DNA of 64,000 bases, taken from assembly GCF_042663885.1 (NCBI RefSeq), contig NZ_JBHSXV010000001.1; one strand, given 5' to 3'. A model generated the notes under the pieces. That model was not told the DNA's origin. It was given only the letters and a program-made list of their open reading frames with translations, and ran no database searches. Each line of letters begins with the position of its first letter. Positions within the stretch are counted from its first letter, which is position 1. The position numbers were made by a program, and so were the translations under genes. Source of the DNA: Aquipuribacter hungaricus (lineage in GTDB: Bacteria; Actinomycetota; Actinomycetes; Actinomycetales; JBBAYJ01). This document shows positions 37,471 to 46,490 of this stretch, piece by piece.

Positions 37471-37505
37471 GACGGCGGGACCCACCTGGTGTGGGTCCCG
37501 CCGTC
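37471..37505. terminator. Bidirectional terminator between recQ and the amidase gene
   Basis: Perfect 15-bp arms GACGGCGGGACCCAC (37471-37485) and its complement (37491-37505) with a five-base loop CTGGT. It sits midway between convergent stops at 37437 and 37537. Confidence 0.85.
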
Positions 37506-37536
37506 GGCGGAGCCGTCCCTGCCCCGGAGGGAGGGG

Positions 37537-39162
37537 TCAGGGCGCGCAGCTGTCGTCGCGCTCCTCCTCGGGCTCGAGGCAGCGGAACAGGGTGGGGTTG
37601 ACCTCGGACGGCGGGCGGCGCAGCAGGCTGGCCTGCTCGTAGTCGTAGGCCAGGCTCAGCAGCGTCTCCTCGGCGAAGGCGGTGCCCATGAACGTGACGT
37701 TGGCCGGCCGGCCGTTCGCCGCGGCGTAGCCCGCGGGCACCGACACGCTCGGGTAGCCGGCGCGGGCGGCCACGCCGGTGGTGGCCGACAGCGACACGAC
37801 GGCGTCGAGGTCGTTGGTGGTCAGGACCGTGTCGATGCTCGCGCGGCTCTCGGTCAGCCCCTGGGTGCGGGCCGCCTCGTAGGCCGCGAGGGTGGCCGGG
37901 TCCGTGAGGTCGACCGCCTCGGACTCCACCAGCAGCGTCTGGCCGAACTTCATCTCCGGCCGGCCCTGGTTGAAGGCGACGATGTCGCTGAGGGTGTCCA
38001 TCGGCGCCTCCTCGGGCAGCCGCGCCAGGTAGGCGTTGATGTCGCGCTCGAACTCCGCGACGAGGATCGAGGGGGCCTGGCTGCCCGGCACCGTGACGGG
38101 CACGAGCGTCGCGCCCTGGGCGGTGAGGGTGTCGACCGCCGCCTGAAGCAGCGGGTTGAGCGGGGTGGGCGGGGTCGTCGGCGCGGGGACGACCAGCCCG
38201 AGGCGCGCGCCCTGCAGCGAGGTGTCGGACAGTGCGGCGGCGTAGTCGAGGTCGACGTACGGCGCGGCGCCCGCGGTCGCGGGGTCCTCGGGGTCCACCG
38301 ACACCATGGCGTCCAGCAGCAGCGCGGCGTCGGTGACCGTCGTGGTCATCGGCCCGGCCGTGTCCTGGGTCGCGGAGATCGGGATGATGCCGGTGCGGCT
38401 CACCAGGCCGACCGTCGGCTTGACCGCCGCGAGCGAGTTCGCCTGGGCCGGGCTGAGGATCGAGCCCGAGGTCTCGGTGCCGATGCCGACCGGGGCCATC
38501 CCCACGGCGATGCCGGCCCCGGTGCCCGAGCTGGACCCCGACGGCGTGACGCTCGCGTCGTAGGGGTTGAGCACCTGCCCGCCGAGGGAGCCGTAGCCGC
38601 TGGGCATGCCGGCGGTGGTGAAGTTGGCGTACTCGCTGAGGTTCGTCTTGCCGAGCACGACCGCGCCCGCCTCCTCCAGGGCGGTGACCAGCGGCGCGTC
38701 GGTGGCGGGGTAGCTGTCCTCCAGGGCGATCGAGCCCGCGGTCGTCGGCATCCCGGCGACGTCGATGTTGTCCTTGAGGAGGACGGGCACCCCGTGCAGC
38801 GGGCCGCGGACGACGCCCCGGCTGCGCTCGCGGTCCAGCACCCTCGCGTCGTCGACGGCGTCGGGGTTGAGCGCGCGGACGGCGTTGATGCCGGGCCCGT
38901 CGGTGTTGAGCAGCTCGATCCGCTCGGTGTAGGCGGCCACCAGCTGGCGGCTGGTGACGCGGCGGGTGGCCAGCAGGGCGGACAGGTCGGCCGCGGTGGC
39001 GGTCTCCAGGTCGACGGCGGCCAGCGCGGGGGCGCGGGGCGCGGTCGCGACGAGCGCGGGCAGGGCCGAGGTGTCGACGGTGAGGACGCCGCCGGACAGG
39101 GCGGCGGTGGTGAGGAGCGCGGCGGCAGCGGTGCCGAGCCGGCGGGTGGCGGGACGGGTCAC
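37537..39162 (-). CDS. Secreted amidase (amidase signature family)
   Basis: 541 residues. The N-terminal signal sequence (basic start, then RLGTAAAALLTTAALSGG) suggests export. Amidase-signature triad: Lys in VPVLLKDNIDVAG, cis-Ser in TPSGSSSGTGAG, nucleophile Ser in GIGTETSGSI. The canonical GGSSGGS motif is slightly altered to GSSSGTG. The end carries two cysteines (FRCLEPEEERDDSC) that could form a disulfide outside the cell. The substrate is unknown. The GTG start at 39162 has AGAGGA upstream. Divergent from thrS. Confidence 0.9.
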   Translation of the reverse strand: MTRPATRRLGTAAAALLTTAALSGGVLTVDTSALPALVATAPRAPALAAVDLETATAADLSALLATRRVTSRQLVAAYTERIELLNTDGPGINAVRALNPDAVDDARVLDRERSRGVVRGPLHGVPVLLKDNIDVAGMPTTAGSIALEDSYPATDAPLVTALEEAGAVVLGKTNLSEYANFTTAGMPSGYGSLGGQVLNPYDASVTPSGSSSGTGAGIAVGMAPVGIGTETSGSILSPAQANSLAAVKPTVGLVSRTGIIPISATQDTAGPMTTTVTDAALLLDAMVSVDPEDPATAGAAPYVDLDYAAALSDTSLQGARLGLVVPAPTTPPTPLNPLLQAAVDTLTAQGATLVPVTVPGSQAPSILVAEFERDINAYLARLPEEAPMDTLSDIVAFNQGRPEMKFGQTLLVESEAVDLTDPATLAAYEAARTQGLTESRASIDTVLTTNDLDAVVSLSATTGVAARAGYPSVSVPAGYAAANGRPANVTFMGTAFAEETLLSLAYDYEQASLLRRPPSEVNPTLFRCLEPEEERDDSCAP

Positions 39163-39326
39163 GGAGGTCCTCTCAGGTCACGGGCGGGTCGCCGCGAACC
39201 TAGGCACGCCGTGCGTCACCGGCGTGACGACCCTGTGTCGATCGCATGTCGCACCGGGTCACCCCTCGGGAGGGCCGCCGCGCGGCGCCGGTCCTCGCCG
39301 GTCCCTGCCGGTCGCCGCGGCCCCAC

Positions 39327-39332
39327 TACCGT
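39327..39332 (+). promoter_or_regulatory. -10 hexamer TACCGT before thrS
   Basis: TACCGT ends seven bases before the thrS ATG at 39340, without a ribosome site. There is no room for a T-box or other leader riboswitch. Confidence 0.55.
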
Positions 39333-39339
39333 GGCGCCC

Positions 39340-41409
39340 ATGACCGAGACCGTCCCCGCACCGGACCAGAGCACCCCGCCCGAGGCCCCCACCGGCCCCA
39401 CGGTGACGGTGACGGTCGACGGCGCCGAGGTGCAGGTCGCCGCGGGGGCCCCGGCCTCGGAGGCGCTCGAGGCCGCCGGCGTCCTGGCCCGCGACACCGT
39501 GGTCGCCCGGGTGGACGGCGTCCTGCGCGACCTGGACTCCCCGCTGGCCGGCGGCGAGGCCGTCGAGGCCGTGTCCTCGTCCTCCGACGAGGGCCTGGCC
39601 GTGCTGCGCCACTCCGCCGCCCACGTCCTGGCCCAGGCGGTCCAGCAGCTGCGCCCCGACGCCCGGCTCGGCATCGGCCCGCCCGTGCGTGACGGCTTCT
39701 ACTACGACTTCGACGTCGACGTGCCGTTCACCCCGGACGACGTCAAGGCGCTGGAGAAGGGGATGCAGCGCATCGTCAAGGAGGGCCAGACCTTCCGGCG
39801 CCGCGTCGTCACCGAGGACGAGGCGCGCGCCGAGCTCGCCGGCGAGCCGTACAAGCTCGAGCTCATCGGTCTCAAGGGCCCCGACGCCGCGGGTGCGGCC
39901 GAGGGCGCCGACGCCGAGGTGGGCGGCGCCGAGCTGACCATCTACGACAACGTCCGCCGAGGCGGCGAGGTCGCCTGGAAGGACCTGTGCCGCGGGCCCC
40001 ACGTGCCGAGCACCCGGATGCTGGCCAACGGCTGGAAGCTCATGCGCACGGCCGCCGCCTACTGGCGCGGCTCCTCGACGAACCCCCAGCTGCAGCGCGT
40101 CTACGGGACCGCGTGGCCGACCAAGGAGGAGCTCACCGCCTACACCGAGCGGCTCGCCGAGGCCGAGCGCCGCGACCACCGCCGCCTCGGCACCGAGCTC
40201 GACCTGTTCAGCTTCCCCGACGAGATCGGGTCGGGCCTGGCGGTCTTCCACCCCAAGGGCGGCATCGTCCGGCGCGAGATGGAGGACTACTCCCGGCGCC
40301 GGCACGAGGAGGCGGGCTACGACTTCGTCTACTCCCCGCACATCACCAAGGCCCAGCTGTTCGAGACCTCGGGCCACCTGGACTGGTACGCCGACGGCAT
40401 GTACCCGCCCATGCACCTGGACGAGGAGCGCGGCGCGGACGGGCAGGTCCGTCGGCAGGGGCAGGACTACTACCTCAAGCCGATGAACTGCCCGATGCAC
40501 GACCTCATCTTCCGCAGCCGGGGCCGGTCCTACCGCGAGCTGCCGCTGCGGATGTTCGAGTTCGGCACGGTCTACCGGTACGAGAAGTCTGGCGTGGTCC
40601 ACGGCATGACCCGGGCCCGCGGCTTCACCCAGGACGACGCCCACATCTTCTGCACCCGTGAGCAGATGAAGGACGAGCTCACCGACCTGCTCACCTTCGT
40701 CCTGGGCCTGCTGGGGGACTACGGCCTCGACGACTTCTACCTCGAGCTGTCGACCCGCAACCCGGACAAGTCCGTCGGCGACGACGACACCTGGGAGGAG
40801 GCGACCCGGACCCTGCAGGAGGTGGCCGAGGCCTCGGGCCTGCACCTGGTGCCCGACCCCGGCGGCGCCGCGTTCTACGGGCCCAAGATCTCCGTCCAGG
40901 CCCGCGACGCCATCGGGCGCACCTGGCAGATGTCGACCATCCAGCTGGACTTCAACCTGCCCGAGCGCTTCGAGCTGGAGTACCAGGCGGCCGACGGCAC
41001 CCGGCAGCGCCCCGTGATGATCCACCGCGCGCTGTTCGGCTCGATCGAGCGGTTCTTCGCCGTGCTCACCGAGCACTACGCCGGGGCCTTCCCCCCGTGG
41101 CTGGCCCCCGTCCAGGTGGTCGGCATCCCCGTCACCGACGAGCACGTGCCGCACCTGCAGCACGTCGCCGGGCTGCTGCGGGCGCAGGGGGTCCGGGTCC
41201 AGGTCGACGTCTCCGACGACCGGATGCCGAAGAAGATCCGCACCCACACCAAGCAGAAGGTGCCGTTCCAGCTGATCGCCGGCGACGACGACGTGGCCGT
41301 GGGCGCGGTGTCGTTCCGCTACCGCGACGGCCGCCAGGACAACGCCGTGCCCGTCGAGGAGGCGGTGGCCCGCATCGTCCAGGCGGTGCGCGACCGCGTG
41401 CAGGTGTGA
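39340..41409 (+). CDS. thrS: Threonyl-tRNA synthetase
   Basis: 689 residues. Order: about 20-residue leader; TGS domain (TVTVTVDGAEVQVAAGAPASEAL); editing domain with the HxxxH pair in LRHSAAHVLAQAV; class II core with the zinc ligands Cys in KPMNCPMHD, His in QDDAHIF and His in MIHRALFGSIERF; C-terminal anticodon-binding domain (VQVVGIPVTDEHVPHLQHVAGLL). It charges tRNA-Thr. The ATG at 39340 is supported by the upstream TACCGT. Its stop overlaps the HIT gene start by four bases. This is the head of the thrS-HIT-pgsA-patA-pimA operon. Confidence 0.98.
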   Translation: MTETVPAPDQSTPPEAPTGPTVTVTVDGAEVQVAAGAPASEALEAAGVLARDTVVARVDGVLRDLDSPLAGGEAVEAVSSSSDEGLAVLRHSAAHVLAQAVQQLRPDARLGIGPPVRDGFYYDFDVDVPFTPDDVKALEKGMQRIVKEGQTFRRRVVTEDEARAELAGEPYKLELIGLKGPDAAGAAEGADAEVGGAELTIYDNVRRGGEVAWKDLCRGPHVPSTRMLANGWKLMRTAAAYWRGSSTNPQLQRVYGTAWPTKEELTAYTERLAEAERRDHRRLGTELDLFSFPDEIGSGLAVFHPKGGIVRREMEDYSRRRHEEAGYDFVYSPHITKAQLFETSGHLDWYADGMYPPMHLDEERGADGQVRRQGQDYYLKPMNCPMHDLIFRSRGRSYRELPLRMFEFGTVYRYEKSGVVHGMTRARGFTQDDAHIFCTREQMKDELTDLLTFVLGLLGDYGLDDFYLELSTRNPDKSVGDDDTWEEATRTLQEVAEASGLHLVPDPGGAAFYGPKISVQARDAIGRTWQMSTIQLDFNLPERFELEYQAADGTRQRPVMIHRALFGSIERFFAVLTEHYAGAFPPWLAPVQVVGIPVTDEHVPHLQHVAGLLRAQGVRVQVDVSDDRMPKKIRTHTKQKVPFQLIAGDDDVAVGAVSFRYRDGRQDNAVPVEEAVARIVQAVRDRVQV

Positions 41410-42023
41410 CCGGGCAGACCGGGGCGGGGGAGCAGGGACCCGTCGAGCAGGGACCCGTCGAGCAGGGCCCCGTCGAGCAGGGACCCGTCGAGCCCGGCCT
41501 CATGACCGGGGTGCCGGACGCCTTCCAGCGGCTGTGGACCCCGCACCGCTGGGCGTACCTGTCCGGGCAGGACAAGCCCGCCGACGACTCCGAGGGCGAG
41601 TGCCCGTTCTGCCGGGTGCCCGGCCTGCCCGACGAGGAGGGCCTCGTCGTCGCGCGCGGGGAGCACGCGTTCGTCGTGCTCAACCTGTACCCGTACAACC
41701 CGGGCCACCTGCTCGTCTGCCCGTACCGCCACGTCGCCGACTACACGGACCTCACCGAGGACGAGGTGGCCGAGGTCGCCTCGCTCACCCGGTCCGCGAT
41801 GCGCGTGCTGCGCCACGTCTCGCACCCGCACGGCTTCAACCTCGGCATGAACCAGGGACCGGTGGCCGGGGCCGGGGTCGCGGCCCACCTGCACCAGCAC
41901 GTCGTCCCGCGCTGGGGCGGGGACTCCAACTTCCTGCCGGTCGTCGCGCGCACCAAGGCGGTGCCGGTGCTGCTGTCGGAGACCCGCGGGCTGCTCGCGG
42001 ACGCGTGGGAGCAGGCGTGCTAG
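41406..42023 (+). CDS. HIT domain protein (diadenosine tetraphosphate phosphorylase-like)
   Basis: 205 residues from GTG 41406, which overlaps the thrS stop. The HIT catalytic motif is HLHQHVVPRW; ECPFCRVPG and VVARGEHAFVVLNLYPYNPGHLLVCPYRHV fit the actinobacterial Ap4A phosphorylase group, whose Mycobacterium tuberculosis member is also between thrS and pgsA. The first 32 residues consist largely of four GPVEQ repeats encoded by a 15-bp tandem array. Because they are absent from the family, an internal ATG at 41502 is an alternative start; the four-base coupling favours 41406. Confidence 0.9.
   Translation: MTGQTGAGEQGPVEQGPVEQGPVEQGPVEPGLMTGVPDAFQRLWTPHRWAYLSGQDKPADDSEGECPFCRVPGLPDEEGLVVARGEHAFVVLNLYPYNPGHLLVCPYRHVADYTDLTEDEVAEVASLTRSAMRVLRHVSHPHGFNLGMNQGPVAGAGVAAHLHQHVVPRWGGDSNFLPVVARTKAVPVLLSETRGLLADAWEQAC
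41431..41490 (+). repeat. Four 15-bp tandem repeats at the start of the HIT gene
   Basis: The unit AGCAGGGACCCGTCG occurs at 41431, 41446, 41461 (one base changed, A to C) and 41476. It is in frame and encodes GPVEQ. Copy number could vary between strains by slippage. Confidence 0.95.
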
Positions 42024-42667
42024 CCCGGCGCCTGCGCGGCACGGTGCGGCTGCTGCTCGCCGCGCCCGCCCGTGCCCTCGTGGCCGTGGGCATCGGGCCG
42101 AACGCGGTGACGGTGGCCGGGACGCTCGGCGTCGTCGTCAGCGCGCTCGTCTTCTGGCCCGCCGGCCGGCTCGAGGCGGGCGCCTGGCTGATCTTCCTGT
42201 TCGCCATGTTCGACTCCCTCGACGGGACCGTCGCGCGGCTGTCGGGCAAGTCGACGCTGTGGGGCTCGTTCCTGGACTCCACGCTCGACCGCGTCGCCGA
42301 CGCCAGCATCTTCGGTGCGCTCGCCGTGTACTTCCACCTGGAGGGCGACACGCTCGGCACGGTGCTGTCGGTCGCGGTGGTCGGTGCCGGGGCGCTCGTC
42401 CCGTACGCCCGCGCCAAGGCCGAGAGCGTCGGCGTCGTCGCGGACAACGGCATCGCCGAGCGCGGGGACCGTCTGGCGCTCGGCATCTTCGCCACCTGGT
42501 CCACCCAGGCCCTCGGGGTGCCGGTGGTCGTGCTCCACGTCGTCCTCGGCCTGCTGCTCGCCGCCAGCCTCGTCACCACCGTGCAGCGCGGCGCCCGGGT
42601 CCACCGCGCCGTCGGCCGCACGCCCGTGCCGGACGCCGAGCCGGTCGCGGACCCCGCCGCCCGGTGA
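42017..42667 (+). CDS. pgsA: CDP-alcohol phosphatidyltransferase, phosphatidylinositol phosphate synthase
   Basis: 216 residues, several membrane segments. The CDP-alcohol phosphotransferase motif is complete: DSLDGTVARLSG followed by GSFLDSTLDRVAD, with all acidic residues in place. By its position before patA and pimA it should be the synthase joining CDP-diacylglycerol to inositol phosphate, as in mycobacteria, rather than the phosphatidylglycerol-phosphate synthase. GTG 42017 overlaps the HIT stop by seven bases. The tail is Pro/Ala-rich. Confidence 0.92.
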   Translation: MLARRLRGTVRLLLAAPARALVAVGIGPNAVTVAGTLGVVVSALVFWPAGRLEAGAWLIFLFAMFDSLDGTVARLSGKSTLWGSFLDSTLDRVADASIFGALAVYFHLEGDTLGTVLSVAVVGAGALVPYARAKAESVGVVADNGIAERGDRLALGIFATWSTQALGVPVVVLHVVLGLLLAASLVTTVQRGARVHRAVGRTPVPDAEPVADPAAR

Positions 42668-43623
42668 CCCCTGGCAGCGTCCCCGCCCGGCTGCGGGACG
42701 GGCTCGTCGCGGCGGCCTACGGCGCCGCGTGGCGGGGCGTGCGGTGGCTGCCCGAGCGGACCGCCTACGCCCTGGGGGACCGGGTGGCCGACCGGGTCAC
42801 CCGCCGCGGCGGGCGCGGGGTGCGCCGGCTGCGCGACAACCTCGCCCGTGCCGTCCCAGGCGCCGGGCCCGACGAGCTGCGCCGGCTGACGGGGGAGGCG
42901 GTCCGGTCCTACCTGCGGTACTGGGTGGACGCGTTCCGGCTGCCCGACTGGGACACCGCCCGCGTCGTCGGCCCCGTGCGCACCGTGGGCGACGGGCCGG
43001 TCCGCGAGGCCCTGGCGTCCGGGCGCGGGGTGGTCGGCGCGCTCGCGCACCTGGGCAACTGGGACCACGCCGGCGCCTGGTCCCGCGAGCGGCTGGCACC
43101 GGTGACGACCGTGGCCGAACGGCTGCGCCCCGAGAGCGTGTTCCTGCGCTTCCTCGCCTTCCGGGAGTCCCTCGGCATCGAGATTCTCGCCCACCCCGCC
43201 GGCGGGGCGCCCGCCGACGGGCCCGGCGTCACCGCCGTGCTCGAGCAGCGGCTGTGGGACGGCGTGTTCGTGCCGCTGCTGGCCGACCGCGACCTGTCCG
43301 GCCGGGGCGTCGTCGTCGACCTGCTCGGCGAGCCGGCCCGGGTCGCCGGCGGGCCGGCCGTGCTGGCCGGGCGGACCGGGGCGCTGCTGCTGGCCATCGG
43401 CATCACCTACGAGCGCACGGCGGCGTCGGCGTCCGGCTGGGGGACCGTCATCACCTTCCACCCGCCCGTCGACGTGCCGGACGGCTCGCCCGCCGCCGTG
43501 CAGGCGGCCAGCCAGCGGCTGGCCGACGACCTGTCCACGAGCATCCGCGCCTCCCCGGCCGACTGGCACATGCTGCAGGCGGTGTTCGTCGCCGACGTCG
43601 GCCGGGAGCCGGCCCCCTGGTGA
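42664..43623 (+). CDS. Phosphatidylinositol mannoside acyltransferase (PatA-like)
   Basis: 319 residues, lysophospholipid acyltransferase (HtrB/LpxL-like) family. The catalytic H(x)4D motif is HLGNWD in GALAHLGNWDHAGAW. VPLLADRDLSGRGVVVDLLGEPARVAGGPAVLA also fits the family. It acylates the mannose of PIM1/PIM2 on the inner face of the membrane in the mycobacterial model. It overlaps pgsA upstream and pimA downstream by four bases (GTGA each). Confidence 0.92.
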   Translation: MTPGSVPARLRDGLVAAAYGAAWRGVRWLPERTAYALGDRVADRVTRRGGRGVRRLRDNLARAVPGAGPDELRRLTGEAVRSYLRYWVDAFRLPDWDTARVVGPVRTVGDGPVREALASGRGVVGALAHLGNWDHAGAWSRERLAPVTTVAERLRPESVFLRFLAFRESLGIEILAHPAGGAPADGPGVTAVLEQRLWDGVFVPLLADRDLSGRGVVVDLLGEPARVAGGPAVLAGRTGALLLAIGITYERTAASASGWGTVITFHPPVDVPDGSPAAVQAASQRLADDLSTSIRASPADWHMLQAVFVADVGREPAPW

Positions 43624-45272
43624 GCGGTCCCGGGGCCCGTCCGCTGCGGGTCGGGCTCGTCTGTCCCTACGACCTCGACGTGCCGGGCGGGGTCCGGGAG
43701 CAGGTGCTCGGCCTGGCGCGCGCCTGCGCCGCGCTGGGGGAGGACGTCCAGGTCCTGGCTCCCCGGGCCCGGGGAGCGCCCCGCCGCGAGGTCGTCGACG
43801 GCGTCCGGGTCGTCACCGCGGGCCCGGCGCTCGGGCTGCCCACCAACGGCTCGACCGCCCGGCTCGCGCTGGACCCCGTGTCCCGGCGGCGGGCGACGCG
43901 CTGGGCGCTGTCCGGGCTGGACGTCGTCCACGTCCACGAGCCGATCCCGCCGGGGGTCGGGCACAGCGTCCTGCGCCGGCTGGCCGCCGACCGCGACCTC
44001 GGCCTGCCCGGTCCTGCGGTCGTCGCCACCGTGCACGTCGCGATGTCGCCGCGCCCGGCCGGCCGCTCCCGCAGCCTGCGCTCCGCCGCCGGGCACGTCG
44101 GCGGGCTGCTGCGCGGGGTCGACGTGCTGAGCGCCGTCAGCGAGCACGCCCGCCGCACCCTCGTCGACCACCTCGGCCGGGTGCCGCTCGTCGTGCCCAA
44201 CGCCGTCGACGTCGCCGCGTGGCCGGTCCCCGGTGACCGGCCGGCGCCCCCGCCGGGTGCGGGCACCGTCGTCGTGCTCGGCCGCGCGGAGCCCCGTAAG
44301 GGCCTGGACGTCCTGCTGCGGGCGTGGCCCCGGGTGCGTGCGGCCCGCCCGGCGGCCCGGCTGCTCGTCGTGGGACCGGCCGACGGCCTCCGGGTCCCTC
44401 CGGGCCACGGGGTCCACCTGCTGGGCGCCGTCGACGAGGACACCAAGCGCCGCACGGTGGCCGCGGCGGACGTGCTCGTCGCCCCCCACCGGGGCGGGGA
44501 GAGCTTCGGGCTCGTCCTCGTCGAGGCGCTCGCCGCCGGCGTGCCCGTGGTGGCCTCCGACCTGCCGGCGTTCCGGGGTGTGCTCGGCGGGCACGGCCGC
44601 CTGGTGCCGCCCGGGGACCCCGCGGCCCTGGCGGCCGCGGTGCTCGCCGAGCTCGACGGCGACGGTCCCGGCTGGCCCCCTGGCTGTGCTCCGGGCGGGG
44701 CGGCCGGGGACGGCGCCACGGGCGGGGACCACCGGGCGGCGCGCGCGGAGCAGGCGGCGGCGCGGCGGCGCCGGGCCGAGGAGTTCGACACCCCCGTCGT
44801 CGCGGCGCGCTGGCGCGAGCTGTACGCGACGGCGCTCCGGCTGCGGGCCGGGGGAGGGGCGCCCGCGCACGAGCTCGACGAGGCCATGCGGGCGCGCGCG
44901 AGGGTGGGGCTCCGCCTGGCGGACCCGCGGCCCGACCGTGCCGCTGGCCACGACCCCGACCGGGGCCCCGACGGTGGCCTGGACCACGACCGCGGTGCGG
45001 GCCCTGACCCGGGTCGCGACCCGGACGACCCGCCCTGGCGCGCCCGGCTGGCGGCCGCCGCGGCCGCCGCGCAGGACCCGGCGGACACCTCGGCGCAGAG
45101 CCGGCTGACGGCGCTGCTGCGGGGCGGGGCGCTGCCCGGCAGGGTCACCGCGCCGCTGGTGGAGGCCACCACCCGGGTCCGGGACCTGCGGGCGCTGGTC
45201 AACGACCGGGCCGTCCGCGACGGCAGGACGACCGTCGAGCTCGACGACGACACGGCCGCCCCCGCCCGCTGA
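43620..45272 (+). CDS. pimA: Phosphatidyl-myo-inositol mannosyltransferase PimA with long C-terminal extension
   Basis: 550 residues. GT4 GT-B fold at about 8-408: VGLVCPYDLDVPGGVREQV at the start, GRAEPRKGLDVLL, and the GDP-mannose site HRGGESFGLVLVEALAAG with Glu294 and Glu302. It puts the first mannose on phosphatidylinositol. Family members are about 375-390 residues; here there is a 25-residue Gly-rich insert around 347-371 and an extra tail of about 140 residues (409-550), first Asp/Gly/Pro-rich, then a predicted helix. The tail keeps high third-position GC, so it is genuinely coding. It is coupled to the acyltransferase gene. Confidence 0.92.
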   Translation: MSGPGARPLRVGLVCPYDLDVPGGVREQVLGLARACAALGEDVQVLAPRARGAPRREVVDGVRVVTAGPALGLPTNGSTARLALDPVSRRRATRWALSGLDVVHVHEPIPPGVGHSVLRRLAADRDLGLPGPAVVATVHVAMSPRPAGRSRSLRSAAGHVGGLLRGVDVLSAVSEHARRTLVDHLGRVPLVVPNAVDVAAWPVPGDRPAPPPGAGTVVVLGRAEPRKGLDVLLRAWPRVRAARPAARLLVVGPADGLRVPPGHGVHLLGAVDEDTKRRTVAAADVLVAPHRGGESFGLVLVEALAAGVPVVASDLPAFRGVLGGHGRLVPPGDPAALAAAVLAELDGDGPGWPPGCAPGGAAGDGATGGDHRAARAEQAAARRRRAEEFDTPVVAARWRELYATALRLRAGGGAPAHELDEAMRARARVGLRLADPRPDRAAGHDPDRGPDGGLDHDRGAGPDPGRDPDDPPWRARLAAAAAAAQDPADTSAQSRLTALLRGGALPGRVTAPLVEATTRVRDLRALVNDRAVRDGRTTVELDDDTAAPAR

Positions 45273-45301
45273 GGGTCGCCGGGCCCGGCAGGACCGTGCC
45301 C

Positions 45302-45307
45302 TAGCCT
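45302..45307 (+). promoter_or_regulatory. -10 hexamer TAGCCT before the DUF3048 gene
   Basis: TAGCCT ends six bases before the GTG at 45314, without a ribosome site. Confidence 0.6.
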
Positions 45308-45313
45308 CGGCGC

Positions 45314-46432
45314 GTGCCGCCCCGTCCCGACGCCCCGCCCGGGCCCGCCCCGCTCCGGGGTGCGCGCGCAGGCGGGCACGGCGCGACCCGGCGCCGGTCG
45401 CCGGTCGCGGGCGTCCTGCTCGCCGCGGTCGCGCTCGGCGGGTCACTCGCCGCGTGCGGTGCCGTGCGCTCCGACGCGCCGCCGCCGGACCAGCCGGCCG
45501 TCACCGCGCCCGGCGACCTGCCCGCCCCGGTCGCCAGCGCCCCCCGCGTCGGCGCGGCCGCCGGCACGAACTGGCTCACCGGCACGGACGTGCCCGCCGG
45601 CCGGGTCCTCGCGGTCAAGGTCGACAACACGGCCTCTGCCCGCCCGCAGGCGGGCCTCAGCAAGGCCGACGTGGTCTACGTCGAGGAGGTCGAGGGCGGC
45701 GTCACCCGGCTGCTCGCCGTGTTCCAGACCGAGATGCCCGGCGAGGTCGGCCCGGTCCGCAGCGCCCGCACCAGCGACATCCTCATCCTCGGCCGCTATT
45801 CCTCGCCCGGGTTCGTCTTCTCCGGCGGCAACGAGGGCGTCGTCGGCGAGCTCGAGGCCGCCGACCTCGCGCTCGTGTCCTTCGACACCGCCCGCGACGG
45901 CTTCGTCCGCTCGCCCGGGCGGGAGACGCCGTACGACGTCATGGGCAGCCCGGGCCAGCTCCTGGCGCGCGTCCCCGACGCCGGGGTGGCCGTCGACGTC
46001 GGCTTCCGCTTCGGACCGGCACCGTCCGGGGGGCGCGACGTGGACAGCGCCTCCTACTCCTGGCGCGCGGCGGAGATCGGTGTCGCGTGGTCGGCGGAGG
46101 AGGACCGCTGGCTGCTGAGCATGGACGGGCGGGCGTCCACCGCCGCCGAGGGCGGCCGGCTCGGCGCCGACACGGTCGTCTTCCAGCAGGTCGAGGTCGT
46201 GGGCTCGCCGTACGTCGACGTCACCGGGGCGCGGAGCCCCGAGGTGAGGCCGGTCGGCGAGGGCGAGGTGCTCGTGCTGCGCGACGGGCAGGCCCACGCG
46301 GGCCGCTGGTCCCGTCCCGCCCCGGAGGACCCGACGACGTACACGACCCCTGCGGGCGAGGTCCTGCACCTCGACGCAGGCCGGACCTGGGTCGTCTTCA
46401 CCAGCGCCGGCACCTCGCCCGTCCTGGACTGA
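45314..46432 (+). CDS. DUF3048 domain lipoprotein (YerB-like)
   Basis: 372 residues. A basic start and hydrophobic stretch end in the lipobox SLAAC, so it should be an anchored surface lipoprotein. The DUF3048 core is clear: RVLAVKVDNTASARPQAGLSKADVVYVEEVEGG, then RLLAVFQTEMPGEVGPVRSARTSDILIL, and the second half with VVFQQVEVVGSPYVDVTGA. The function is unknown; the Bacillus YerB family has been linked to the cell envelope. The GTG start is set by TAGCCT six bases upstream. Monocistronic between pimA and pdxS. Confidence 0.9.
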   Translation: MPPRPDAPPGPAPLRGARAGGHGATRRRSPVAGVLLAAVALGGSLAACGAVRSDAPPPDQPAVTAPGDLPAPVASAPRVGAAAGTNWLTGTDVPAGRVLAVKVDNTASARPQAGLSKADVVYVEEVEGGVTRLLAVFQTEMPGEVGPVRSARTSDILILGRYSSPGFVFSGGNEGVVGELEAADLALVSFDTARDGFVRSPGRETPYDVMGSPGQLLARVPDAGVAVDVGFRFGPAPSGGRDVDSASYSWRAAEIGVAWSAEEDRWLLSMDGRASTAAEGGRLGADTVVFQQVEVVGSPYVDVTGARSPEVRPVGEGEVLVLRDGQAHAGRWSRPAPEDPTTYTTPAGEVLHLDAGRTWVVFTSAGTSPVLD

Positions 46433-46478
46433 CCGGCAGGGCGCCGTGACCGCCGCACGGCGCGCGGGACGGCGAACC

Positions 46479-46484
46479 TACGAT
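46479..46484 (+). promoter_or_regulatory. -10 hexamer TACGAT before pdxS
   Basis: TACGAT ends six bases before the pdxS ATG at 46491, without a ribosome site. Confidence 0.6.
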
Positions 46485-46490
46485 GTGCCC

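Noticed and set aside
37489..39339. Open frame extending thrS upstream by about 600 codons
   Set aside because: It is antisense to the amidase gene, which has all catalytic motifs. thrS homology begins after 39340, where a -10 hexamer and ATG are found.
39163..39339. T-box or other riboswitch before thrS
   Set aside because: The thrS promoter hexamer is only seven bases from the start codon, leaving no leader. No conserved structure seen.
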